DNA of 30,058 nt from Scytonema sp. UIC 10036 (lineage in GTDB: Bacteria > Cyanobacteriota > Cyanobacteriia > Cyanobacteriales > Nostocaceae), in assembly GCF_009725235.1 (NCBI RefSeq), contig NZ_WJFC01000169.1, positions 1 through 30,058 on the forward strand, read 5' to 3'. The position numbers and the translations under genes were made by a program. Positions 1 to 10,019 of the stretch are shown here, one piece after another (positions within the stretch are counted from its first letter, which is position 1; every line of letters starts with the position of its first letter). The notes under the pieces are model-generated. The model worked only from the letters and a program-made list of their open reading frames with translations, was not told the DNA's origin and did no database searches.

Positions 1-1248
<1,248 letters not shown>

Positions 1249-1278
1249 ATCAAACTCCTATTTGATTTTTGAAAAACA

Positions 1279-1336
1279 AGTAGGTAGGGCTAAAGCCAAC
1301 CATCTCAAGTTTTTGTACGGCATAGCCCTACCTACT
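1279..1336. repeat. Inverted repeat with 14-bp arms
   Basis: Arms 1279-1292 (AGTAGGTAGGGCTA) and 1323-1336 are perfect reverse complements and could form a hairpin with a 30-nt loop. The element lies between tpsB and the TPR gene. It resembles in style, but not in sequence, the GTAGGTTGGGTT palindromes elsewhere in the window. Confidence 0.7.
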
Positions 1337-1407
1337 AGAAAAGAATAACGAATCAAATTTAGTTGTTTCATAATCTTTTTATTAAGAGAAAGGGAATTTT
1401 AGACCAG

Positions 1408-1439
1408 TGACAAATGACCAATGACAAATGACAAATGAC
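1408..1439. repeat. STRR-type heptamer repeat (TGACAAA)n
   Basis: About 4.6 copies of a 7-bp unit, TGACAAA with one TGACCAA variant. They abut the stop codon of tpsB at 1439-1441. Short tandem heptamers like this are characteristic of filamentous cyanobacterial genomes. Confidence 0.8.
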
Positions 1440-3262
1440 TAAAAAGGATTAGCAATAATGGAAAAGTACAAACCGTTTTCTTGCCAAGAGTCTTTATTTC
1501 CAGAAATTGAAATTAATGGGATGCCCCAGTCTATGCGTGCTGTCAACCAGTCTTCTAATTGTAAGCGTAGCCCAAAACCGATAGAGGCGAGTGTACTTTC
1601 TTCTAATTCAGCATCTGAACTGGGTCTACCAGAACGGTTCCAAACAGTACCAATATCAAAGAAAGGAGTCACTTGTAGAACACTACCACGCCGAGAGAAT
1701 CGTACAATGGGAATGCGTACTTCAGCAGAGGCAAAGAAGCCATCATCTGTAAGCAGAGCATCTTGGCGGTAACCCCGAACACTTTCCAAACCACCCAAGC
1801 CAAATTGCTCAAATGGAACAAGAGGACGATCTGCTACTTGCAAATCTCCTCGTAATAGAAAAAGAGTATCGGGCGCTAGCAATCTCACCCACTGTGCTTG
1901 TCCTCTCCAAGCAAAGAAACTATCGGAATCGAAAGCATCAAGTCCCACACTGAACTGAGAGCGCACAGCAAATACCTGTTGGCTGCTGCGTTGAGTCCAT
2001 TCTTGGAAAAAACGTAAGGCAGTTACTTTCGTTTCTCCCTCGTCATTAGCACCAAACGCTGGAAAGGGAATTTCCCCTTGATCCTCAGGGTTTATGGTGG
2101 CTTCACTTTCTCGGCGAGTTGCTGTTAAACCGACTGCAAGTTCGCGAGTTGGAGTTTGGATTATGGGTTGGCGTAGGGTTAATTCGTAGTAGCGGGAATT
2201 GGATTGTATATCAAGGATATTAAAAGGTTCTTCTATAACATTGCTATCAGAAATACCAAAATTAAAGGAAATGGTTCCATTGCGAGCATTGATGGGAAAA
2301 GTATAGCCAAAATCAAAGGCATTACTACCATCAGTATTGGTGTATATAGCGCTAATGCTATCACCAAATCCCAGAAGATTGGCTTCGCTGATTTGAATTT
2401 GACGGCGAAAACTACCAACAGCCGGAGAGCGTCCGTTATCTAAAACGAGTTGAACGTTAAAGGTATCTGCTTCTTTGACTCGCACTTCTAACAAACTCAC
2501 TCCCGGACGCGAACCTGCTGATAGTTCTGCTGACAAGTTATCAATGAGAGGATTGAGTTGTAACAATTGTAGTGCTTGAAGCAAGCGATCGCGATTGAGG
2601 GGTTTCTTTGTAGCTACAGCAAGTCGGCTTCGCACGTAGCCCGTTCTCAATCTGCGGGTACCAGTGACTTTGATGTCTTCCAATGAACCTTCTACAACCC
2701 GAATTTCTACGACACCATCTTGAAGCTTTTGAGTGGGAATGTAAGCCCCTGATGTTATGTAACCTTTTTTAACGTATAATTCAGTAATTGCCGCACGTGC
2801 TTGAAAGAGTTCAGCTAGGGTTATGGGACGATTTACATAGTCTTTGAGAACTTCTGCAAATTCTTTTTGACTAAAAACCGTGCTACCTGTTACTTTAAAT
2901 TCTTTAACACTGATAGTTTGGGGAACATCTCCTGGAGTTGTGTCAGGAGTTGTCGGTGTTGTTTCCGGTGGAAGTAACTCTTCAGGGGGCGGTAGGCGGA
3001 AAGGCGGTTCTGGTTCCGGTTCTGGTTCTGGTGGTTCTGGTAAAGAGGGCGTAGAGGGGGGTTCAATTTGTCCGGGTGGGATGCCCGGTTGCTGTGGTGT
3101 GGGGACTTGGGCAGAGACACTGGGAATTTGATTTTGGATTTGTGCTGAATTAGCAACTTGCGCTTGTACCGATCTTACTGACACAATACAAGAAATTGCC
3201 ACTGAACTTAAGCAACAGTAGTACTGATAAATGCTTAATCTTTGGCGGAAGTTACGGAGCAT
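1439..3262 (-). CDS. TpsB-family outer-membrane transporter (ShlB/FhaC/HecB type)
   Basis: This is the transporter partner of a two-partner secretion system: an outer-membrane beta-barrel that exports the TpsA exoprotein. I start it at ATG 3262 (MLRNFRQRLS), which gives 607 residues, a signal peptide ending near VQAQ and an 11-bp overlap with the end of tpsA. The frame is open upstream to 3379, but that start would overlap tpsA by 128 bp and add a poor leader. A Pro/Glu-rich linker (PEPEPEP) follows, then a POTRA-like region around residues 115-195 (FKVTGSTVF onward), then the 16-strand-type barrel. The family hallmark VRGY of the inner loop is present (LESVRGYRQD, about residue 495). The chain ends in phenylalanine (ANPF), as is usual for outer-membrane barrels. 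The overlap with tpsA implies translational coupling and a shared operon. Confidence 0.92.
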   Translation of the reverse strand: MLRNFRQRLSIYQYYCCLSSVAISCIVSVRSVQAQVANSAQIQNQIPSVSAQVPTPQQPGIPPGQIEPPSTPSLPEPPEPEPEPEPPFRLPPPEELLPPETTPTTPDTTPGDVPQTISVKEFKVTGSTVFSQKEFAEVLKDYVNRPITLAELFQARAAITELYVKKGYITSGAYIPTQKLQDGVVEIRVVEGSLEDIKVTGTRRLRTGYVRSRLAVATKKPLNRDRLLQALQLLQLNPLIDNLSAELSAGSRPGVSLLEVRVKEADTFNVQLVLDNGRSPAVGSFRRQIQISEANLLGFGDSISAIYTNTDGSNAFDFGYTFPINARNGTISFNFGISDSNVIEEPFNILDIQSNSRYYELTLRQPIIQTPTRELAVGLTATRRESEATINPEDQGEIPFPAFGANDEGETKVTALRFFQEWTQRSSQQVFAVRSQFSVGLDAFDSDSFFAWRGQAQWVRLLAPDTLFLLRGDLQVADRPLVPFEQFGLGGLESVRGYRQDALLTDDGFFASAEVRIPIVRFSRRGSVLQVTPFFDIGTVWNRSGRPSSDAELEESTLASIGFGLRLQLEDWLTARIDWGIPLISISGNKDSWQENGLYFSIIANPF

Positions 3263-6242
3263 GACACGATAAAGATAAGGGAACAGAAGAATTAACTCTA
3301 GGTGCTCGAGCAACAAGGATGACATCATTGTTTTTATCAACAATCCATCCCTGTGCTTCGACAATTTTATGGGAATCAAAGTTTTTAAGAAAGGAATTGT
3401 GGCGATTGTTGCTTGTTTGTAATGATTCCATAGAACTTAAGGGATTTCCCATAGCTGGAGTGAGAGCGATCCAATTTGCGAGCGTTGCTTCTTCTGTCAG
3501 TGGTTCTGTGGGACTGGGTGCTACTCCAGAGCGTCCAATGGTAGTAAAAGAACTGCGTGCTTGTCTGTTTCCTGAGGTGCAGCCAGTAGCAATTTGTTGA
3601 GATGCATCAACTAAGTTAACAGGTAGGGGAATTAAGTCAAGGGGTTCTGTATCCGGTGTGTTAACACTTGTGTCACCGTTGAAATTTGGGTTTGTTTGGG
3701 AAATGGCAGTGATATCATTTGTTGACAGCAAATTGGGGTTGATTTCGCTGGGGTTATTGGGTTTAAGCAGTCTCACCAAATCTTGACGAGTGCGCTGCAC
3801 CATACCATATATCCCCGCAGCTGTTATGTTGATTTTTCCCCCACTCCCGCTATAGGCATTGGCAGTAATATCGCTGTTTTCGTTGGGGACAGCTACAATA
3901 AAGCCATTTTTGGCATTGATATTGATATTGCCACCATCACCACCTTGTTCAGCAGTACCAGTACTAGTAGAGATTTGACTGCCATTACGCAGGAATAGCA
4001 ATTTTTGCAGTTGCAGATCGATATCGCCTCCATCACCTGATGCTGTTTCGGCGTTGAGTTTACCTTTATTATCTAGAAAGATATTATTAGCTTGAATTTG
4101 GAGATTGCCCGCACCCTTGGCGTTGCTGGTAGGGTTAAGGCTACTCACTGCCACTTGCGCCCCATCCCGAACAGTCAAATTGCCAGTTGTAATACTGACA
4201 TTCCCTCCCTCACCAGTAGCTTCAGGAAAGCCGATATAGTTTGTTCCGGGCAATCCTCCAGAGAGAGACTGTATACTAGTAGGATATATTCCACCTTTTG
4301 CAGTGCCAGTCAGATCGACAGATTCGGATGCTTTAATAATCAAATTTCCGGCATCCCCGCTACCTAAGGTAGACGTTTGCACAACTGCTCCATCTCGCAA
4401 GCTCAATCGCTTCGTTTCTAAAGTCAACGTTGCTCCATTTCCTTTTGAGTTTGGGCGAGTGCTAGCAAATAAACCACTGGGAACAACAGGCGCTATAGTG
4501 CTTGGAATGAGTTGACCATCAGCGGAAAGCGCAACTCCTGCCAATTCCACGTCGTCAGCTCGCACCAGTAGATCTCCTGCCAATCCGTCCCCTCGAGTAA
4601 AAGTATTAATTTGAGCACCGTCAAAAACTTGTAGCCGACTGGTCTCAATCGTTAGCTGTCCGGCACGTCCTTCACCAGAGGTTTGAGCAAACAGACCACT
4701 GCTTAGGGAATCACCATTAGAAGCACTAAATGCTTTACCACTTCTTGAAGTGCCGATGGCGATTACAGAATCTGAGGCTTTTACAGTTACATTACCTCCA
4801 GGTCCAGAGCTAGTGGTTGTAGCAGCGACTTGTGCTCCCTGTTGCAGGGATAGCCGGGAGGCGGTAACTGTTATATTTCCACCATTGCCAATGTCTGAAG
4901 CAGTTGAAAATATACCACTAGCACGACTAGGTCTTAAAGCATTGACTCCACTGAAGTCCAAGTCAGTAGCGGTTACAGTCATATTTCCACCTAGTCCCGA
5001 ATCTAGGGACGCAGAAGCTACGGTAGCACCATCTTGAATCATCATTTTTTTTGTATTAATTGCTACATTTCCTCCAGTTCCCTCAGACCTGCTTAGAGTA
5101 CCTAAATTACTGGCAATACCCTTTGCTGAAGTACCAATTAACTTAATTGAGTCAGTGGCATTTACAGTAAGTGTACCTCCCTTTCCTTGAGCAGATGTCC
5201 ATACTGCGACTTGGGAACCATTTTGGACAAGGAAGTTTTTGGTAGTGATTGTGATGTCGCCACCGGTTCCCAAGCCATATGTATCAGTTCCTATAAAAGC
5301 AGAACCTTGGACATCAAGCTGTTCTGATTTGATAACAATAGAACCACCATTTTTACTGTAAGTACCTAAAAAGATAGTTGTCTCATCAGATACAGTAACG
5401 TTCTTTCCAACAAGTTGGATATTTCCTCCTGCGTCACCTGTAGCATCTACTAGTGCTTTTTGTAGCTGGATATTTTGAAAGTTTTCTACGCCCTCATATC
5501 CTAAAGAAAAACCTGCACTCAGGCTGACTAAACTGGGACTGGCGACACTGCCTAACTCAATACGCCCTCCAGATGCTGTCAATCCGCCTTCCAGTATTTC
5601 AATCTCTCCACCCACTAGTGTTAGTGTTTTTCCTGATTTGACAGATAACCCAACAGTTTCGCCATTGGCATCGGTGAACTTTGACTGATTCACGATACGA
5701 CTGGGGTTTGCCTCAAACTGCAAACCGATAGGAACACTTACGATGAGTAAAGGAGAATTTGCTTTGGGGTTAATAGCACTAAATTCACGGTTACCATCAA
5801 ACTTGATGCTACTGGCTGTACTAGCTACAAATGAGCCGCCAATGTTTAGTGATGCACCCGAACCAAAAATAATTCCATTTGGATTAATGAGAAAAAGGTT
5901 CGCAGAACTAGAGTTACTGCCTATTTGCAGCACTTCAATTAAACCATTGATGTTTGAAGCCGAAGAGCCAGTAACGCGAGAAATAATATTGGCAATCCCA
6001 GGATTGTGTTGGAAAGAAGCAGTGTGACCAGCAGGAATGGAAAACTGTTGGAAGCTATGAAACAAATTAGTTCCTGCTTGTGTACCACCTGTAATGACAT
6101 CAGTGACGCCGTTACCTGTCACAATGGAGGGATTAGGCAAAGTTGCATCTTGAATAACTTGTGCTTGAGTAGGGAGCAAATTTATTGAACAAAAGATGCA
6201 CAGACTCCCTAAAACCCAAAACAACGAATGGGGGAATAACAT
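3252..6242 (-). CDS. TpsA-family filamentous haemagglutinin-like exoprotein
   Basis: This 996-residue secreted protein is the cargo of the TpsB transporter encoded just downstream. It opens with a signal peptide (MLFPHSLFWVLGSLCIFC, cleavage near TQAQ). The TPS secretion domain covers roughly residues 28-250 and carries the diagnostic NPNGIIFG motif at about 120-127. The rest is a long run of beta-helix-forming repeats with recurring GGNI/GGNV, LTV and DGAQV elements, the usual stalk of adhesins and haemagglutinins. The length is moderate for the family. No catalytic domain is visible, so adhesion or surface interaction is the safest role. The start at 6242 has only a weak ribosome-binding site. 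Confidence 0.93.
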   Translation of the reverse strand: MLFPHSLFWVLGSLCIFCSINLLPTQAQVIQDATLPNPSIVTGNGVTDVITGGTQAGTNLFHSFQQFSIPAGHTASFQHNPGIANIISRVTGSSASNINGLIEVLQIGSNSSSANLFLINPNGIIFGSGASLNIGGSFVASTASSIKFDGNREFSAINPKANSPLLIVSVPIGLQFEANPSRIVNQSKFTDANGETVGLSVKSGKTLTLVGGEIEILEGGLTASGGRIELGSVASPSLVSLSAGFSLGYEGVENFQNIQLQKALVDATGDAGGNIQLVGKNVTVSDETTIFLGTYSKNGGSIVIKSEQLDVQGSAFIGTDTYGLGTGGDITITTKNFLVQNGSQVAVWTSAQGKGGTLTVNATDSIKLIGTSAKGIASNLGTLSRSEGTGGNVAINTKKMMIQDGATVASASLDSGLGGNMTVTATDLDFSGVNALRPSRASGIFSTASDIGNGGNITVTASRLSLQQGAQVAATTTSSGPGGNVTVKASDSVIAIGTSRSGKAFSASNGDSLSSGLFAQTSGEGRAGQLTIETSRLQVFDGAQINTFTRGDGLAGDLLVRADDVELAGVALSADGQLIPSTIAPVVPSGLFASTRPNSKGNGATLTLETKRLSLRDGAVVQTSTLGSGDAGNLIIKASESVDLTGTAKGGIYPTSIQSLSGGLPGTNYIGFPEATGEGGNVSITTGNLTVRDGAQVAVSSLNPTSNAKGAGNLQIQANNIFLDNKGKLNAETASGDGGDIDLQLQKLLFLRNGSQISTSTGTAEQGGDGGNININAKNGFIVAVPNENSDITANAYSGSGGKINITAAGIYGMVQRTRQDLVRLLKPNNPSEINPNLLSTNDITAISQTNPNFNGDTSVNTPDTEPLDLIPLPVNLVDASQQIATGCTSGNRQARSSFTTIGRSGVAPSPTEPLTEEATLANWIALTPAMGNPLSSMESLQTSNNRHNSFLKNFDSHKIVEAQGWIVDKNNDVILVARAPRVNSSVPLSLSCHAP

Positions 6243-6368
6243 GGCTTTAGCTCGATCTTACGTCTTGTAAATATTTTGGAAGTTTATACAGGCACTTAGT
6301 ATTAGGGATGCGATCGCCCCACCCCTATATTGTCTGCTTAATTGACTAAACTTTACACGAACACGCTT

Positions 6369-7811
6369 TTATATGGTGTCTACAAGATCGATATGCAGGT
6401 TGGTTGAGAAACCATCTGGCTTGTTTTCAATAATGGCAAATTGGGTTCCCTGAAAGTACAAAGCACCAGTTGAACTGTTGTAGCTGAATTGGTTGGTAGA
6501 TGTAGCGCCAAAGGAAGATTTCACAATTAAAACTTTGTCGCTATCTGCTGTGTAAAAGTCTTTAATAGTATCGATTTTTCCATCTGTTGCAGAAAAGACG
6601 AATTTGTCTGCTCCAAGACCTCCCCAGAAAAGGTCGTTGCCAGGACTGCCAGAGTCACCAACATCGGCATAATAGCCAATATCGCCTATAAGAATGTCGT
6701 TACCATTGCCACCGAAGAGCGTATCATTACCATAACCACCGTTTAGGATATCGTCGCCATCCTCACCATAGAGCGTATCATTATCATCGTTACCTTTGAG
6801 AGTATCATTACCAGTCCAACCGTAGAGAGTGTCGTTACCTTTACCGCCAAACACCTCGTCGTCCCCTGTCCAACCATCTAGAATATCGTTGCCATCATAA
6901 TAATCGTAGTAATTACTATCATTTTTATATCCATATAATCGATCGTTTCCTTCTCCGCCCTTCAAATAGTTGTCTTCATCGTTTCCTTCAATGATATTGT
7001 TCAAGTTGTTGCCAATCCCGTTAACTGCAGATCCAATAAGGATAAGATGGTCTAGCCCAGGATTTAATGTCCAGTCAACAGACGCTATCACTGTCTCTAT
7101 TCCTGTTCCCGGAGAGTCAATAATTTGATCGTTTTTACTATCAACGATATAAATGTCGTTGCCTCCGCCTCCCTCTAGAATATCATTACCTAATCCTCCA
7201 TCTAAACGGTCATGACCATCGCCACCGTTTAAATAGTCATTACCACTACCACCAATTAATGCATCGTTGCCCTCATGTCCCCAAAGCGTGTCGTTACCGT
7301 CTTGACCGAAGACAATATCATTACCCTTACCAGCATATACAGTATCATCACCTGCTTTGGCGTAAACAGTGTCATTCGTTGTGTCGCTATTGTTGAAACC
7401 TCTCAAGTCAATTGTGTTAACTAGATCGGTTCCCTCTGTCTTACGATTAGGCTTTTCATCATCTTCAACAACAATATAAGTAGTTTGAAAAAATGGGCTT
7501 TTTTTTGTTATCTCGAAGTCAAAAAAATCCTCATTATTACCTAAAGACAAATTTTCCTTGGCTTGATAAATTTCCTTACTAAAACCAAAGTTTGAAGTGA
7601 AATTTTGAGTGAATGTTAAAGCCAGAACATTGTCACCATCTGGTTTGTCATCATTTTTTATTCTTACTGTTAGTTTGCTTGTGTTATTGTTTTCCCATAT
7701 GATAGGTTGTTCGTCATTATATACAAAGTCCACACTACCTTTTGGTTCATTTGGAGGACTTGCTTCTCCCATGACTTCATACATATCAATAGGTTGTTTA
7801 TAATCAGGCAT
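6369..7811 (-). CDS. RTX calcium-binding repeat protein
   Basis: The protein has about 480 residues. The central half is a series of RTX nonapeptides of the form GGxGxDxxx (for example GGSGNDYLNGG, GGKGNDTLYG, GGNGNDILIG) that bind calcium in a parallel beta-roll. A C-terminal block (GADKFVFSATDG, then IKDFYTADSDKV) is the usual cap found in haemolysin-type proteins and acts near the type I secretion signal. The N-terminal 130 residues are not recognised but are rich in beta-type sequence. I prefer ATG 7811 because GGAG lies 8 bases upstream; an in-frame ATG at 7829 lacks such a site. No N-terminal signal peptide is seen, which fits type I export from the C terminus, but no ABC exporter is in the window. 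No toxin or enzyme domain is visible. Confidence 0.88.
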   Translation of the reverse strand: MPDYKQPIDMYEVMGEASPPNEPKGSVDFVYNDEQPIIWENNNTSKLTVRIKNDDKPDGDNVLALTFTQNFTSNFGFSKEIYQAKENLSLGNNEDFFDFEITKKSPFFQTTYIVVEDDEKPNRKTEGTDLVNTIDLRGFNNSDTTNDTVYAKAGDDTVYAGKGNDIVFGQDGNDTLWGHEGNDALIGGSGNDYLNGGDGHDRLDGGLGNDILEGGGGNDIYIVDSKNDQIIDSPGTGIETVIASVDWTLNPGLDHLILIGSAVNGIGNNLNNIIEGNDEDNYLKGGEGNDRLYGYKNDSNYYDYYDGNDILDGWTGDDEVFGGKGNDTLYGWTGNDTLKGNDDNDTLYGEDGDDILNGGYGNDTLFGGNGNDILIGDIGYYADVGDSGSPGNDLFWGGLGADKFVFSATDGKIDTIKDFYTADSDKVLIVKSSFGATSTNQFSYNSSTGALYFQGTQFAIIENKPDGFSTNLHIDLVDTI

Positions 7812-8197
7812 GATGTTCGCTCCATTCATACATAAAATGTACGCTTTTGGGTGTTCTATCTCTTTTCTTTTCTTGTTAGGAAGAATGTCAAATTATCGAA
7901 TCTTTCACTGCTTTCGCGAACTAATGGAAAATAGAAAATTTTGAATGTTAAACTGTTATTAGCGTATATAGTTTCCCCAAGGACATTGTTGCCAAAAGTC
8001 TCCTAAATATCTACAATTTTTATTTCTCTCTTAAAAAAATATGATGTCGATCTATAACTGGTCAGTTGGTGTTCGCAAGAGAAGCTAGCTTCTCATGTGA
8101 ATCTTCATTTACTTAACGGGAACAGTGAGGAGATTTATGCAAGTTTCTAAAAATTTTACATTACTTAATTGTTATGCTAAACTAACAGGTACTGAAG

Positions 8198-8442
8198 CAA
8201 TACTGCGTAAATTTTGCATAAAAATACGAAATTACGTAGGTTGGGTTGAGCAACAAAACACAACATTTACAGCAAATTTCAACCTGGTGAGGTACAAAAA
8301 TTACCCCCCTCTGTCCCCCCTTACCAAGGGGGGATGAAAGGGGGGTGTACCTCATGAGACTGAGAAAGGCTATATCACCATTTGTTGGGTTTCGCGCTTC
8401 GCTCAACCCAACCTACTATTTCCCAAAACCTACGTAGTATTG
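8198..8442. mobile_element. MITE copy A (138-bp family) with a nested insertion
   Basis: The ends are CAATACT (8198-8204) and AGTATTG (8436-8442), the same terminal inverted repeats as the two other full copies. The flanking 10-mers GGTACTGAAG (8188-8197) and AGTACTGAAA (8443-8452) match at 8 of 10 positions and fit an ageing 10-bp target duplication. The length is 245 bp instead of 138 because of extra sequence around a G/C-rich palindrome at 8288-8354. The core GTAGGTTGGGTTGAG palindrome is recognisable but diverged. Confidence 0.72.
8288..8354. repeat. Nested G/C-rich palindrome inside MITE copy A
   Basis: The outer arms are TGAGGTAC and GTACCTCA. Inside are ACCCCCCT (8303-8310) against AGGGGGGT (8339-8346), and an inner CCCCCC-TTACCAA-GGGGGG hairpin. 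This is a separate repeat type that has inserted into the MITE. Confidence 0.7.
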
Positions 8443-8570
8443 AGTACTGAAAAACCTTGTTAATTCATTATTTGAAGTATAGAGAAATACCTGTGTTTAG
8501 CTGATTCATCCCACATTTATGCAATGCCCTAAATTAATCCCTACTGTTTACCTGCCTTAAGTAGATGTAA

Positions 8571-8876
8571 TTGAGCCATCTCCCCGACATAAATGTACGG
8601 GGATTCTGGCTAGAAGTTGGCGCTAACTTTTCGTCCGAACCTATTTGCATAGGATGACTATCTGGTCAACGTTTTCTAGCTATGGGTCGAACCGCTCTAC
8701 CGCTCTACCAGGGACACGGGCTTTCAGACTAGCTTACTCGACTCGCAGTTTAGGTCAACGCCTTTATGCCAACCACGAGAACGGCTCCGTCCTGCAATAC
8801 ATAAAGACTTTCCTGATTTCTTGTCCAAGTAACGATACCCCAGTACTTTCAACCGTGAGTATTGGACGAATACGAT
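8571..8876 (-). mobile_element. Right-end remnant of an IS200/IS605-like element
   Basis: On the minus strand a hairpin at 8582-8602 has a CCCCG/CGGGG foot, a 4-bp ACAT/ATGT stem, a TT loop and one unpaired T on the 5' side. A TCAA tetranucleotide, the cleavage type used at IS605-family right ends, follows at 8571-8574. The hairpin at 13571-13591 has the same architecture and the same orientation. That is how IS200/IS605 ends are arranged: same-sense subterminal palindromes with an extrahelical base, not inverted repeats. The sequence between 8603 and 8876 could be an omega-RNA-like right-end region, but I cannot show that. No transposase gene survives; a 63-codon ORF at 8724-8915 is not recognisable as a protein. 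Confidence 0.5.
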
Positions 8877-8925
8877 GTAGCGGGTTGGGTCGATGGGGGC
8901 TATTATGCCCCGCACCTCCCACTTA

Positions 8926-8959
8926 AATCCGGACGTGCGCCTTTCGGTGCATCCGGCTT
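8926..8959 (-). ncRNA. Domain V of the outer group II intron
   Basis: A 34-nt hairpin on the minus strand. It begins AAGCCGGATG and contains the GAAA tetraloop-like centre and the GCACGTCCGG 3' strand typical of the group II catalytic domain. It begins 9 bases after the RT stop codon, the usual spacing. Confidence 0.85.
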
Positions 8960-8968
8960 CCGACGTTC

Positions 8969-9910
8969 TTAGCTTTTGCTTTGCTTCATGTGTTGGTAGT
9001 CATGACAGCTTTCATGGATTGCTATCAGATTTTCCTTTTTCCAGTTGGTATGATTTCCATCCTGATGATGCAGGTGAACCCGTTCATCGGATAGAAATTT
9101 CAACCCGCAGGCTGCACACGTATGGTTTTGCCGTTTTAAGGCAAAAGAGGTTTCACCGGAGTAGAGTTTGCTGTTGCGCTCGCTCCAGTAAGTGATATCT
9201 CCATCAAAGGGCGATTTTTCGCCTCTGACATTGACGTGTTTATTTTCGGAGTAAGGAACTTTAGGGAACGCTTTCTCCAGCAAAGATTTGCTGGTATGCC
9301 GATTCTGTTTAGATTCCTTGTTAAACACCTTGAACGCTCTATGTTGAATATGATAAAGCGATAGCTTTCTTCCATCCATTTTGCAGTAGCGGTGGTAGTT
9401 TCTCCAGCCTCTAACCACGGGTGCCAACCTTACGGCTTTTTCCGTGGCTCCATAATTCGAGTTGTTGACAATAGCTTTTACTTTCTTTCGGAATGCTCTA
9501 AAGTTATCCACTGAGGGGGTGCTTCGGAACTTCCCGTTGCTTTGCACCTTGAAGTGCCAGCCGAGGAAATCAAAGCCATTTGTCGTAGCGGTTAGCTTGG
9601 TCTTCTTCTGACTTACATTCATCCCTCTTTCAGCGAGGAACTGGCTGATTAGGTCAAGTATTGTTGTTGCGTCATCTCTGGGTTTGAGTATAATAACCAT
9701 ATCGTCTGCATAGCGCACCGAACGGTGTATGTCCTCTATCCCGTTAAGTGCAATGTTCGCTAATAGGGGACTCACCACTCCCCCTTGGGGGGTTCCTTGT
9801 TCTGGGAATTCTGGATTGACTCCGGCTTTTAGACATCTGAAGATTCCTGTCTTTATGCTTTTTGGAGCAATGAGCCTATCCATAATTGCTGAGTGGTTTA
9901 TCCTGTCGAA
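8969..9910 (-). pseudogene. C-terminal part of the outer intron's reverse transcriptase/maturase (RT, X and HNH domains)
   Basis: The first in-frame ATG is at 9883 (MDRLIAPKSIK), but coding homology clearly begins upstream at FDRINHSAIMDRL (9910), directly after the inner intron. The fragment carries the GTPQGGVVSP block, the YADD catalytic box (RYADDMVII), the maturase X region and a C-terminal HNH nuclease with paired cysteines (CAACG) and HLHHQDGN. It stops at 8969, just before domain V. It is missing the N-terminal RT blocks, which are found at 12313-12884. On its own it would lack the first catalytic aspartate (DIEKC), so it is unlikely to work unless the inner intron is spliced out. Confidence 0.85.
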
Positions 9911-9970
9911 AGTGGGTAGCTAGCTAGCGAGGTTTCCAATTATTGGCTCCTTTTCCAACTAGCCCCCGCC

Positions 9971-10004
9971 GAACCGTGCTTACGAGTTTCCAGGTACACG
10001 GCTC
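9971..10004 (-). ncRNA. Domain V of the inner group II intron
   Basis: A 34-nt hairpin on the minus strand, starting GAGCCGTGTA and ending GCACGGTTC with a GGAAAC terminal loop. This is a near-textbook group II domain V, 15 bases after the RT stop at 10020. Confidence 0.9.
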
Positions 10005-10019
10005 TCCAGTATTCCATTA

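Larger units (their letters stand above)
7812..8570. other. Non-coding stretch between the RTX gene and the IS/intron nest
   Basis: No convincing gene is seen. The stretch holds a 16-bp perfect palindrome at 8079-8094 (GAGAAGCTAGCTTCTC) and the MITE with its nested palindrome at 8198-8442. Short ORFs here are readings of the repeats. Confidence 0.6.

Noticed and set aside
2880..3131. Gly/Ser-rich 83-codon plus-strand ORF
   Set aside because: It is the antisense of the Pro/Glu-rich linker of tpsB.
8125..8337. 70-codon plus-strand ORF in the intergenic region
   Set aside because: It simply reads through MITE copy A and the nested palindrome.
8724..8915. 63-codon minus-strand ORF overlapping the outer intron's 3' end
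   Set aside because: It starts inside the intron before domain VI and runs through the IS605-like right end; no family is recognisable and it would be broken by splicing.
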